Source of the DNA: Flavobacteriales bacterium
GTDB lineage: Bacteria > Bacteroidota > Bacteroidia > NS11-12g > UBA955
Assembly (NCBI GenBank): GCA_002737705.1
Contig: NSIM01000018.1
Coordinates: forward strand, 1-33,473
Direction: 5' to 3'
Length of the DNA stretch: 33,473 nt
Positions 1 to 8,191 of this stretch are shown here, piece after piece. The first letter of the stretch is position 1. Each line of letters begins with the position of its first letter. The position numbers and the translations under genes are program-made. The notes beneath the pieces are model-generated. The model was given only the letters and a program-made list of their open reading frames with translations. It did not search any database and was not told the DNA's origin.

Positions 1-73
1 CATTATTCGATGAAAATATGACAAACCTTTTCCCCAAATCATCCCCATCATGTGTTAATCTCAAGGGTTGGGT

Positions 74-81
74 TAATTTTG
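74..81 (+). promoter_or_regulatory. -7 element (TAATTTTG) for the first glycosyltransferase gene
   Basis: The octamer fits the Bacteroidota -7 consensus TAnnTTTG and lies 19 nt before the GTG start at 101. No clear -33 TTG is visible at the expected distance, so the call rests on the -7 element and its position only. Confidence 0.4.
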
Positions 82-100
82 CGTAACCTTAAGAATACCA

Positions 101-1246
101 GTGAATATTCAATCCTATATCAACCAACTTACATTTGATCGCAACGATCTTCAATTCACTATTGGATGTGGTATTGCTGCAGCTTTTACACTATTTTACT
201 TGTTTAACTACTTTGTTCCTGTCAAAAAAACTGCAGTTGGCAAATTGTCTTCGAAAGCTCCTGGGATTAGCATTGTCATTACAAGTTGTAACAACCGTTC
301 TATATTAGAAAAAAATTTACCCCTATGGCTTTCACAAGATTACCCCAATTTTGAAGTAATTGTTGCCGACGATAGAAGCACAGATGAAACGCTTTTTTTT
401 CTAATTGAACAACAACAGCTTCACCCAAAACTACAAATAGTTTCTCTTGATCCGCATTTTGTTAAAATGGGTGGCAAAAAACTTGCCCTCACGCTCGCTA
501 TCAAAAAATCCCAATTTCAGTTCTTTTTGATTACGGAAGTAGATGTCGTTCCCGCAAGCAATCAATGGCTTAAACTGATGTCGCTTCAATTGGGAAACAA
601 AAAAAATGAAATTGTATTGGGTGCTTCTCCGATTTGCTCAGGGAGAGGATTTTTGGCAACCTTGGTTCAGCATGAGTTGTTGCTCAACTCTTTGCAATTT
701 TTGGGATTGGCCAAAATGGGGAAACCTTATATGGGCATGGGAAAAAATCTTGCCTATAGCAGAAGTATTTATGATTCGGTAAATGGATTTAGCAAACACC
801 ACCATCTTCCAATGGGCGATGATGTGCTTTTTGTTCAAGAAGCTGCAACCGCCACCAATACTGCTATTTGTATTCATCCAGATGCGTATACTCTGGGTGA
901 TGGTCCTGCAAGTTGGAAACTATATTGGAGACAGAATGCCCAAAAATTGTGGATCGAAAAATCCTTTGATAGTAAAGTAAAAAAGCGCATCATCGTTTAT
1001 CCTCTGCTCCAATTGTCTTTTTGGATTGGGATCATTATTTGGTTTATAATCGGCCACCAATGGGCCTGGCCATTGATCGCTTTGCTGGTAAAAATTGTTC
1101 CTGAGTGGATAGTTTTTTATCAAAAGGGGAAGCTGTTACAAATGAATAAATCCATAATACTATACCCTTTTTTCAATTTATTTGAATCTTTCTGGTTTCC
1201 CTTGACGCGTATCAATTCTTTTTTCTCCAAGAAAATCATATGGTAG
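101..1246 (+). CDS. membrane-anchored family 2 glycosyltransferase
   Basis: This protein of 381 residues probably transfers a sugar from a nucleotide-sugar donor to a cell-envelope acceptor at the cytoplasmic face of the inner membrane. A membrane segment spans about residues 20-40, the GT-A domain starts near residue 55 (SIVITSCNN), with the nucleotide-binding ADDRSTDE near 89-96, a GDD motif near 240 and a W-x3-WRQNAQKLW motif near 270 that resembles the processive-type acceptor/QxxRW region. Two or three hydrophobic segments follow near the C-terminus. The metal-binding DxD position reads EVD (146-148), a conservative change. The start is GTG, the only sensible one before the first membrane segment. 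The gene overlaps rsmG by 7 nt, suggesting cotranscription. The family is secure; acceptor and product are not known. Confidence 0.85.
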   Translation: MNIQSYINQLTFDRNDLQFTIGCGIAAAFTLFYLFNYFVPVKKTAVGKLSSKAPGISIVITSCNNRSILEKNLPLWLSQDYPNFEVIVADDRSTDETLFFLIEQQQLHPKLQIVSLDPHFVKMGGKKLALTLAIKKSQFQFFLITEVDVVPASNQWLKLMSLQLGNKKNEIVLGASPICSGRGFLATLVQHELLLNSLQFLGLAKMGKPYMGMGKNLAYSRSIYDSVNGFSKHHHLPMGDDVLFVQEAATATNTAICIHPDAYTLGDGPASWKLYWRQNAQKLWIEKSFDSKVKKRIIVYPLLQLSFWIGIIIWFIIGHQWAWPLIALLVKIVPEWIVFYQKGKLLQMNKSIILYPFFNLFESFWFPLTRINSFFSKKIIW

Positions 1247-1869
1247 GTTCAGAAATTATTCTAGACTACTTTCCTGGACTAAGCAAAACACAACAAAACC
1301 AAATTGTCCAATTGGGGGGATTGTATCATTTTCACAACCAGAGGGTGAATGTGATTTCGCGCAAAGACATGGACATGTTTTACATTCACCATGTACTACA
1401 TTCTTTGGCTTTGGCCAAGACTTGTGCATTTGCCAATGGGTCAAATTTTATTGACATTGGAACAGGAGGAGGATTTCCTGGAATCCCCCTATCCATATTA
1501 TTTCCAGAGGTTAGGTTTACATTGGTAGATAGCATAGGCAAAAAAATTGCAGTCGTTCAGGATGTAATAGACAGTTTAAAACTGGGCAATGCAAAAGCCA
1601 TATTGTATAGGGCTGAGCACTTAAATAGCACATATGATGGCGCCATCGCAAGAGCTGTAGCGCCGGCAATTGAACTGTTCAACTGGATGAATGGGCATTG
1701 GAATGCAGAGCCGCTTTTTTATCTACTAAAAGGGGGCGACCTGGGTACAGAACTAAATGAGGTTCTACAAGTCTCTCCGAAAATTAAAATGAAGATTCAA
1801 TCCATCTCGGAAATTTTCCCAGCCCAAGCATTTTTCGAAACCAAGAAGGTGGTGCAATTGTTTCATTAG
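1240..1869 (+). CDS. rsmG: 16S rRNA (guanine-527-N7)-methyltransferase RsmG (GidB)
   Basis: RsmG methylates N7 of G527 in the 530 loop of 16S rRNA using S-adenosylmethionine, acting in the cytoplasm on the small ribosomal subunit. The 209 residues match the family length. The SAM-binding motif IDIGTGGGFPGIPL is clear near residues 67-80, followed by the acidic ligand strand ending LVDS and the family-typical KKIAVVQ stretch. The ATG lies inside the end of the upstream glycosyltransferase gene (7-nt overlap), so translation is probably coupled. The gene is convergent with alaS, with 125 bp between the stop codons. Confidence 0.93.
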   Translation: MVGSEIILDYFPGLSKTQQNQIVQLGGLYHFHNQRVNVISRKDMDMFYIHHVLHSLALAKTCAFANGSNFIDIGTGGGFPGIPLSILFPEVRFTLVDSIGKKIAVVQDVIDSLKLGNAKAILYRAEHLNSTYDGAIARAVAPAIELFNWMNGHWNAEPLFYLLKGGDLGTELNEVLQVSPKIKMKIQSISEIFPAQAFFETKKVVQLFH

Positions 1870-1994
1870 AGTCACTCGAATCAATGCCAATGATTGCCGA
1901 ATCAACAGCCAACTATTGAAGCAGCTTTCGAACCGGTCGCATTTTTTCCGATGTCGGATTCGCAACCAGTTCCCATTGGGTAAGCATGTAAAAC

Positions 1995-4628
1995 CTATTC
2001 ATTCGAATTTAAAATTGCCTTTGCTTTTTCTAACGCATTGTCTAGACCCGCAATACTCGTTCCGCCTGCAGTGGCAAAAAATGGCTGGCCACCCCCTCCA
2101 CCCAAAATTTCCTTGGCACAATCCCGAATGATTTCCGAAGCATTCCATGCTTTTTCTTTCACCCATTGGTCATCTATGTATATCGCTAAACCGGGTTTTT
2201 CTTCGGCTTCAAATGCCAAAACAACGACGGGATTTTTCAATTCCTGCTTTAATTGAAAACACAATTGTTTAGCAGAACCTGCACTCGGCAAATGAATACG
2301 TTCCAATACCATCGAAATACCTTTAATCACCTGAACTTTGCTTACTAGTTGTGCTTTTAAGGTCGATATCGTCTGGATTTCAATAGATTCTAAGGTTTTT
2401 TTCAGAGAGATATTTTCTTCTAGCAATTTATTCAAAGCAGCATGGGTGTCTTTGGGATTTCCCAGTAAATCGCGCAAAACAGAGAGTTCCCTCTCTTGGT
2501 TGTCTAAATAGCGAACTGCAGCCAGCGCTGTAACCGCCTCGATTCTTCGAACCCCGGCTGCGATACCCGACTCTCCCAATAGTTTGAAAAATCCAATTTG
2601 GGAGGTATTGGCAACATGGGTTCCCCCGCACAGTTCCATTGAATACTTGGCGTCAAATTCTATGATTCTAACAAATTCACCATATTTCTCTCCAAACAAA
2701 GCCATTGCACCCAATTTTTGCGCTGTCGCAATGGGTATGTTTCTGTGTTCTTTAAGGTTTATGCCTTCGCGAATTTTGGCATTTACGCTGTGCTCGACCT
2801 GGGCTATCTCTTCGGGTGTCATTTTACCAAAATGCGAAAAATCAAAACGCAAATATTCTGGGTTTACCAAACTGCCTTTTTGGGAGACATGCACACCCAA
2901 TATCTCGCGCAAGGAACTATGCATAAGGTGTGTTGCACTGTGATTGCTACTAATACTGCCTCGTCGAACCTGGTCTAGTTTCGCAACGAATGCCTGATCC
3001 ATATTGGCGGGAAGACTTTCGCAAACCAAGACATGCAATGAATTTTCTTTTTGCGTATCCAATACGCGTATAGACAACCCATCTTCGCCAAGCAAAACCC
3101 CAGTATCTCCAACTTGACCACCGCTTTCAGCATAGAATGGACACTTATCTAATACCAATTGAAAGACAGGTATCCCCTTTGCAATAATGGTACGATGACG
3201 GCTTATTCTGCTCGTACATTCCGTGAAATCATACCCACAGAAAGACTCTTCGCTGTCGGGCATAATTGTGTGCCAATCTCCTGTTTGTTTGGCTGCATCG
3301 GCTTTTGATCGATTTTTTTGGGATTGCATGGCTACATTAAAACCATCCATATCAATTTCACATCCCCGTTCTTTGGCAATCAATTCACTTAGGTCAATCG
3401 GAAAGCCAAAAGTATCATATAATTCAAAAGCGGTTAGGCCATCAACCACCCCCTTTGGATGCTGGTCGATATACGCTCCCAATCGGGTCAATCCTGCACT
3501 CAGGGTTCGAAAAAAAGCGTTTTCCTCTTCTTGAATAACCCGCTGTACGAATTGTTCTTGCGCCTTGAGTTCTGGGAATGAGGCTGCAAAGAAATCGGCC
3601 AAGGACGGCAACAATGTATACAGAAACGCCTCTTGGAGTCCAAGGTATGAATACCCGTATCGAACGGCTCTTCTAAGCACCCTGCGCACAATATATCCAG
3701 CGCCAGTGTTGGATGGCAATTGGCCATCAGCAATACACAATCCAACTGCCCTTATGTGATCGGCAATGACGCGAAACGCCACATCTTTGAATGGGTCTTC
3801 ACCGTATTTCCCGTTGCATAATTTTGCCGTATTTTGAATAATAAACTGGAAAATATCAGTATCGTAATTGCTAGATTTTCCTTGTATCGCCCTCACCAGT
3901 CGCTCGAATCCCATACCAGTGTCAACATGTTGGGCGGGTAATTTTTCCAAGACACCATCTGATTTACGGTTAAATTCCATAAATACAAGATTCCAAATTT
4001 CGATAACTTCTGGATGGTCTTGGTTTACCAAAGTAGCGCCATCGATTGCCTCGCGCTGCTCGGGAGAACGCATGTCAAAATGAATCTCAGAACAAGGTCC
4101 GCATGGACCTGTATCTCCCATTTCCCAAAAATTGTCTTTTTTATTTCCCTTGAGGATGCGCATTGGATCGATAAACTCTGTCCATCGATCATGCGCTTCT
4201 TTGTCAAACAAAATGTTCGCCTTGCTATCTCCTTCAAAAACCGTAACATATAATTGGTCTTTGGGAAGTCCATAGACATCGGTCATCAACTCCCAAGCCC
4301 AGGCAATCGCATCTTGCTTAAAAAAGTCTCCGAAACTCCAATTGCCCAACATTTCAAACATTGTATGGTGGTAATGGTCATGGCCAACCTCTTCGAGATC
4401 GTTGTGTTTTCCACTCACACGCAAACATTTTTGTGAATTTACAACCCGTTTATAGGGTGCTACGCTATTGCCCAAGAAGTAATCCTTAAATTGGTTCATC
4501 CCTGCATTGGTAAACATAAGCGTAGAATCCCCTTTGATAACAATGGGAGAACTTTGAACGAAATTGTGTTTTTTCGATTCAAAAAATGCCAAAAACTGCT
4601 GCTTAATTTCGTGACTGCTAGGCGCCAT
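1995..4628 (-). CDS. alaS: alanyl-tRNA synthetase
   Basis: AlaRS charges tRNA-Ala with alanine and edits mischarged Ser/Gly. The 877 residues are full length for bacterial AlaRS. The class II core is at the N-terminus (TNAGMNQFKDYFLG, then the HTMFEMLGNWSFGD motif), with a motif 3 region at GFERLVRAIQGKSSNYDTD. The editing domain carries the zinc-site motifs HSATH and CGGTH, and a glycine-rich end (GGGGGQPFFATAGG) closes the C-terminal domain. The ATG at 4628 lies only 4 nt beyond a perfect -7 element, so the mRNA may be leaderless. The gene follows pckA on the same strand after 52 bp. Confidence 0.97.
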   Translation of the reverse strand: MAPSSHEIKQQFLAFFESKKHNFVQSSPIVIKGDSTLMFTNAGMNQFKDYFLGNSVAPYKRVVNSQKCLRVSGKHNDLEEVGHDHYHHTMFEMLGNWSFGDFFKQDAIAWAWELMTDVYGLPKDQLYVTVFEGDSKANILFDKEAHDRWTEFIDPMRILKGNKKDNFWEMGDTGPCGPCSEIHFDMRSPEQREAIDGATLVNQDHPEVIEIWNLVFMEFNRKSDGVLEKLPAQHVDTGMGFERLVRAIQGKSSNYDTDIFQFIIQNTAKLCNGKYGEDPFKDVAFRVIADHIRAVGLCIADGQLPSNTGAGYIVRRVLRRAVRYGYSYLGLQEAFLYTLLPSLADFFAASFPELKAQEQFVQRVIQEEENAFFRTLSAGLTRLGAYIDQHPKGVVDGLTAFELYDTFGFPIDLSELIAKERGCEIDMDGFNVAMQSQKNRSKADAAKQTGDWHTIMPDSEESFCGYDFTECTSRISRHRTIIAKGIPVFQLVLDKCPFYAESGGQVGDTGVLLGEDGLSIRVLDTQKENSLHVLVCESLPANMDQAFVAKLDQVRRGSISSNHSATHLMHSSLREILGVHVSQKGSLVNPEYLRFDFSHFGKMTPEEIAQVEHSVNAKIREGINLKEHRNIPIATAQKLGAMALFGEKYGEFVRIIEFDAKYSMELCGGTHVANTSQIGFFKLLGESGIAAGVRRIEAVTALAAVRYLDNQERELSVLRDLLGNPKDTHAALNKLLEENISLKKTLESIEIQTISTLKAQLVSKVQVIKGISMVLERIHLPSAGSAKQLCFQLKQELKNPVVVLAFEAEEKPGLAIYIDDQWVKEKAWNASEIIRDCAKEILGGGGGQPFFATAGGTSIAGLDNALEKAKAILNSNE

Positions 4629-4632
4629 GAGG

Positions 4633-4640
4633 CAAAGATA
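4633..4640 (-). promoter_or_regulatory. -7 element (TATCTTTG) of the alaS promoter
   Basis: Read on the minus strand the sequence is TATCTTTGCCTC directly before the alaS ATG. It is a perfect TAnnTTTG match followed by the frequent GCC. Transcription from such an element normally starts about 4-8 nt downstream, which falls at or within the start codon. No clear -33 TTG was found. Confidence 0.6.
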
Positions 4641-4680
4641 AGAATTGCCATGAAGATGCCCCTAAATCGGGAAAATTTAA

Positions 4681-6276
4681 CTATTTCTTGCTTGCATTTA
4701 GTTTGGGTGCAGCATTTTTTATCTCCTCACTTGCACCCTTTTCAAATTTTTTGAAATTTTCGTTGAATAAATGTGCCAATTTTTCGCACTGCTTGTCATA
4801 AGCGTTTTTGTCGGCCCAAGTATTTCTTGGGTTCAACAAGGATGATGGAACCCCCTTGCAGGAATCTGGCATCATCATTCCAAACACAGGATGTTGGGTA
4901 AAATTTCCTTCCAGTTTTTCTTCCAAAGCTGCTGTAATCATTGCACGGGTATACGACAATTTCATCCGACTGCCTATACCGTATCCTCCACCGCTCCAGC
5001 CAGTATTCACCAACCAAACGGCAATATTAGGAGATGCACGCAATTTATCACCCAACATTTTGGCATATACCGTTGGATGCAAAGGCAGAAAAACCTGTCC
5101 GAAACAAGAAGAAAATGTCGCCTGCGGTTCGATTACTCCGGCTTCAGTACCCGCCACTTTCGCTGTATAACCACTGATAAATTGATACATTGCTTGACCA
5201 GGATTTAGCCTAGAAATAGGCGGCAAAACACCAAAAGCATCGGCTGTTAAAAAAAAGATGTTCTTGGGAGCATCTCCTAGAGAAGGCACAGCAATATTAT
5301 CAATATAATCAATAGGGTAAGCAACACGGGTGTTTTCTGTTACAGAAATATCATCATAGTTAACCACATTGCTTCCTTTGTTGAAACGAACGTTTTCAAC
5401 CAACGCTCCATGCTTGATGGCACTCCAAATTTGCGGTTCTTTTTCTTGGCTTAAATTTACACATTTCGCGTAACATCCTCCTTCGAAATTGAAAATCCCG
5501 GCATCAGACCAACCATGTTCATCATCCCCAATTAGTTTACGATTAGGATCAGCACTTAAAGTTGTTTTTCCGGTCCCACTCAATCCGAAAAACAATGCAG
5601 TATCGCCTTTCAAACCAATGTTTGCTGAACAGTGCATACTCAACACATTCCGCTCATGGGGCAATAAGTAATTCAAAACAGAGAAAATACCTTTTTTTAT
5701 TTCACCCGTATAACCAGATCCTCCAATCAAGATTATTTTACGGCTGATACTCACAATTGTAAAATTGTGTTGGCGCGTGCCATCTTCGGCAGGATTTGCG
5801 TGAAACGATGGCGCAGCCAGGATAATCCAACCCGAAGGTTGGTTTGCAATTTCCTCGGCACTCGGACGCAAAAACAAATGCTTTGCGAACAAGTTTTGGT
5901 ATGCGCTCTCAGTCACCACTTGCATCGGCAAACGATTGGCGCGATCTGCACAAGCATAAGAATGACGAAGGAATATATCTTTTTTTTCTAAATGCTTAAT
6001 CACTTTAAGCAACAGTGAATCAAACTTGCTTTCTTCAAAAGCTTGATTTACAGCCCCCCACCAGACCGATTCTGCCGTTTGAAAATCTTTAACCAGAAAC
6101 TTATCCTTCGGACTTCTACCAGTAAATTCACCCGTATCGGCTGCAAGAGCTCCCTCAGACGTTAGTATACCCTCTTCTCGTTCTATGGCTTTTACGACGA
6201 GTTGATCTGTTGTAAGATCTTCGAAAACGCGCTCTGCATTGTTTTTAATGAGTGCTATAATTTCACTATTATTCAT
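4681..6276 (-). CDS. pckA: phosphoenolpyruvate carboxykinase (ATP)
   Basis: The enzyme converts oxaloacetate and ATP to phosphoenolpyruvate, CO2 and ADP, the entry step of gluconeogenesis, in the cytoplasm. The 531 residues match the ATP-dependent family. The substrate-binding motif GRSPKDK is at 53-59, the P-loop GLSGTGKTTL at 231-240, and the kinase-2 motif IGDDEHGW follows at about 249-256. Downstream stretches such as NTRVAYP and the Gly-rich WSGGGYG are also family-typical. A -7 element lies 26 nt upstream of the ATG. The next gene on the same strand, alaS, has its own promoter, so an operon is not required. Confidence 0.97.
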   Translation of the reverse strand: MNNSEIIALIKNNAERVFEDLTTDQLVVKAIEREEGILTSEGALAADTGEFTGRSPKDKFLVKDFQTAESVWWGAVNQAFEESKFDSLLLKVIKHLEKKDIFLRHSYACADRANRLPMQVVTESAYQNLFAKHLFLRPSAEEIANQPSGWIILAAPSFHANPAEDGTRQHNFTIVSISRKIILIGGSGYTGEIKKGIFSVLNYLLPHERNVLSMHCSANIGLKGDTALFFGLSGTGKTTLSADPNRKLIGDDEHGWSDAGIFNFEGGCYAKCVNLSQEKEPQIWSAIKHGALVENVRFNKGSNVVNYDDISVTENTRVAYPIDYIDNIAVPSLGDAPKNIFFLTADAFGVLPPISRLNPGQAMYQFISGYTAKVAGTEAGVIEPQATFSSCFGQVFLPLHPTVYAKMLGDKLRASPNIAVWLVNTGWSGGGYGIGSRMKLSYTRAMITAALEEKLEGNFTQHPVFGMMMPDSCKGVPSSLLNPRNTWADKNAYDKQCEKLAHLFNENFKKFEKGASEEIKNAAPKLNASKK

Positions 6277-6289
6277 CCCTAAAATAAAA

Positions 6290-6297
6290 TAACTTTG
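6290..6297 (+). promoter_or_regulatory. possible -7 element (TAACTTTG) for the PAP2-msrA pair
   Basis: A perfect TAnnTTTG match on the plus strand, 116 nt before the proposed TTG start of the PAP2 gene. It faces the pckA -7 element on the opposite strand only 5 bp away. The long leader and the lack of a visible -33 TTG make this uncertain. Confidence 0.3.
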
Positions 6298-6302
6298 TAC
6301 GG

Positions 6303-6310
6303 CAAAGGTA
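6303..6310 (-). promoter_or_regulatory. -7 element (TACCTTTG) of the pckA promoter
   Basis: On the minus strand the sequence reads TACCTTTGCC, a perfect TAnnTTTG match 26 nt before the pckA ATG, leaving a leader of about 20 nt. No convincing -33 TTG is seen at 17-21 bp spacing. Confidence 0.55.
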
Positions 6311-6413
6311 GATATTGTAAATCATAAGCTACCCCATTATTGGTAAAAAAAATCCCCTCGCACAAGTCCTGCTTTTAGCCTCCATTTAAAAAGATACAAA
6401 TACAATTAATCCT

Positions 6414-7160
6414 TTGAAAAACAATACTATATCACATAAAAAACTACTCACAAGTGTATTATTGACACTTTTTAAATTCTGTATTTTTACTTTTTTATAC
6501 AATACGTCAGCGGGTCAAAATGATACATTAAAAATACGAAAAGAGATTGCTTTTGGTGGAATTTTACTGAGCCATTCGGTTGTAAATTTACTATTGCCCT
6601 CTACCCACTTTATTTGTAATACTGTTGATTGTGGGAAAACTTGGAAACAAAATCAATTCGACAACAAAGGACCTGAAATTTTATTTAAAAACAGGGCTTT
6701 GGCATCCGATTTTACGGCATTGGGTACCATGATGGCGGCAAGTCTATTAACCCTATCAATAAAGAAAGAGAAACGCCTAGAATACATGATTGTTGGAGCT
6801 CAAAATGTTTGGTTAACGGCAAATATTACACAAACCATAAAACTACTCAGCGCAAGAAACAGGCCTTATACCCAAGCCAATGGATTTGTATTTACAAAAA
6901 ATGATGATCATCAGGGATTTTTAAGTGGTCATAGTTCTGTAACTGCTGCTGTTGCAAGTACGGCTATACTTCTTGCTTTGCATGAGCCTTCGATTCCAAA
7001 ATGGGCAAAATCATCTGCCTTAGCCGCAGGTGTTTTGGCTCTCACCACAGCCTCTTTAAGGGTAGCTTCTGGCAAACATTATCCAACTGATGTTGTAGGA
7101 GGTATTCTTGTCGGAGTTGGCGTAGCATTGATTAACAACAAATTACATGAAACATTTTAG
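6414..7160 (+). CDS. PAP2-family phosphatase, exported
   Basis: PAP2 enzymes remove phosphate from lipid phosphates such as undecaprenyl pyrophosphate or phosphatidic acid. The three family motifs are visible: K143-x6-R150-P151, SGH at 171-173 with the catalytic histidine, and R216-x5-H222-x3-D226. An N-terminal signal-like stretch (about residues 10-34, ending NTSAGQ) and further hydrophobic segments imply location in the envelope. The start is TTG at 6414: an in-frame stop lies at 6387-6389 and no ATG occurs before the signal segment. The end overlaps msrA by 14 nt. It could be a lipid A or undecaprenyl-phosphate phosphatase; the substrate cannot be told from sequence. Confidence 0.85.
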   Translation: MKNNTISHKKLLTSVLLTLFKFCIFTFLYNTSAGQNDTLKIRKEIAFGGILLSHSVVNLLLPSTHFICNTVDCGKTWKQNQFDNKGPEILFKNRALASDFTALGTMMAASLLTLSIKKEKRLEYMIVGAQNVWLTANITQTIKLLSARNRPYTQANGFVFTKNDDHQGFLSGHSSVTAAVASTAILLALHEPSIPKWAKSSALAAGVLALTTASLRVASGKHYPTDVVGGILVGVGVALINNKLHETF

Positions 7161-7812
7161 ACAAACCCTTACCCTATTGTTTTGTTTACCTTTAATGGGA
7201 TGCACTCAAATTCCAAAAAAAAATCACCAGACCATGAATAACAATACATCCTTTGCAAATACCAACCCACAAAACATTGACTCTTGTATTCTTGCCGGAG
7301 GTTGCTTCTGGTGTATAGATGCCGTTTATCGCAGAATGGAGGGTATTGTAACTGTTGAATCAGGATACTCCAATGGCCTTATTCAAAATCCGAGTTACAA
7401 GGAGGTTTGTTCTGGAGGAACTGGTCATGCAGAGGTAGCCAAAATATACTTCGACAAAACCCTTACATCCTACCCTCAAATTCTTGAAGTATACTGGCGT
7501 ATCCACAATCCTACGACCCTGAATCGGCAGGGAAATGACATAGGAACCCAATACAGAAGTGGTATTTACTTTGTCAATAATGACCAAGAACGCATTGCCC
7601 GCGCCAGTAAATTGGCTGCAGAAGAAAGCGGACTTTGGTCACAAGATGGCAAAATTGTGACCGAAATTCTCCCCTTGAGCAATTATTGGCCCGCAGAAGA
7701 TTACCACCAAGATTATTATGCCAACAACCCAGAAAATCAATATTGCGTTTATGTAGTAGGTGAAAAAGTAGAAAAGTTTAAGAAAGCCTTCGCCCACTTA
7801 CTCAAAAAGTAA
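7147..7812 (+). CDS. msrA: peptide-methionine (S)-S-oxide reductase, lipoprotein form
   Basis: MsrA reduces methionine-S-sulfoxide in proteins back to methionine. The active-site GCFWC has its nucleophilic cysteine at residue 53; the family stretches GHAEVAKIYFD and GNDIGTQYRSGIYF follow, and a second cysteine near the end (QYCVYV) is the likely resolving residue. The N-terminus carries a lipobox (LMGC, lipid-modified Cys19) after a short hydrophobic segment, so the enzyme is probably anchored in the envelope and repairs periplasmic or surface proteins, where the reductant would differ from cytoplasmic thioredoxin. The start lies inside the PAP2 gene. The gene runs tail-to-tail with the SUI1-like gene, 8 bp apart. 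Confidence 0.94.
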   Translation: MKHFRQTLTLLFCLPLMGCTQIPKKNHQTMNNNTSFANTNPQNIDSCILAGGCFWCIDAVYRRMEGIVTVESGYSNGLIQNPSYKEVCSGGTGHAEVAKIYFDKTLTSYPQILEVYWRIHNPTTLNRQGNDIGTQYRSGIYFVNNDQERIARASKLAAEESGLWSQDGKIVTEILPLSNYWPAEDYHQDYYANNPENQYCVYVVGEKVEKFKKAFAHLLKK

Positions 7813-7820
7813 TTGTCGAA

Positions 7821-8147
7821 TTATCCCTTGGTTTTAAATCCTAAATTTTCTAAATATAATTTAATCTTTGTGTGCAAATCACCCTGGATAATAATGTCTC
7901 CGTCTTTGGCCGAACCCCCTACTCCACAGTGTGATTTAATATTTCTCTCCAACTGTTTAAACCCATCGATATTCCCGACAAACTCCTTAATGACTATACA
8001 GGGTTTACCATTTCGAACTTCTCTTCTAAGGTATAATTTCTGCAAATTGGGTGGCACTGTTTCTTGCTCTTCCTGTAAAGAATGAATTACATATACTGGA
8101 TTGGTGCTGTAAACAATCCCTGATTTATTTTTGTTTTTATTGCTCAT
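7821..8147 (-). CDS. SUI1/YciH-family translation factor
   Basis: This protein of 108 residues is a bacterial SUI1-domain protein, related to eukaryotic eIF1. The diagnostic end of the domain, CGVGGSAKDGDIIIQGD, is present near residues 74-90, followed by the last helix (KIKLYLENLGF). The first 25 or so residues are a charged, flexible lead, as in YciH. The family is thought to influence start-site fidelity or initiation, but its role in Bacteroidota is poorly defined. It is the last gene of a minus-strand run, 44 bp after the SDR gene. Confidence 0.88.
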   Translation of the reverse strand: MSNKNKNKSGIVYSTNPVYVIHSLQEEQETVPPNLQKLYLRREVRNGKPCIVIKEFVGNIDGFKQLERNIKSHCGVGGSAKDGDIIIQGDLHTKIKLYLENLGFKTKG

Positions 8148-8191
8148 TGTTTTGCAGAATTATAGAAGCGATACAATACGATTAACAAATT

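Noticed and set aside
638-877. Other open frames of 60-200 codons on the opposite strand or in other phases inside strong genes, for example 638-877, 8228-8818, 28849-29355
   Set aside because: They overlap well-supported genes over their whole length, show no family motifs and have composition expected of shadow frames.
1945-1960. Small palindrome TCCGATGTCGGA next to a T-run between rsmG and alaS
   Set aside because: The T-run precedes the palindrome on the plus strand and becomes an A-run after it on the minus strand, so it is not in terminator order; the loop is too tight.
1913-1987. Minus-strand frame of 24 codons between rsmG and alaS, starting with ATG and rich in charged residues
   Set aside because: Too short to support without conservation data; no promoter element, and it lies downstream of alaS where random frames of this length are expected.
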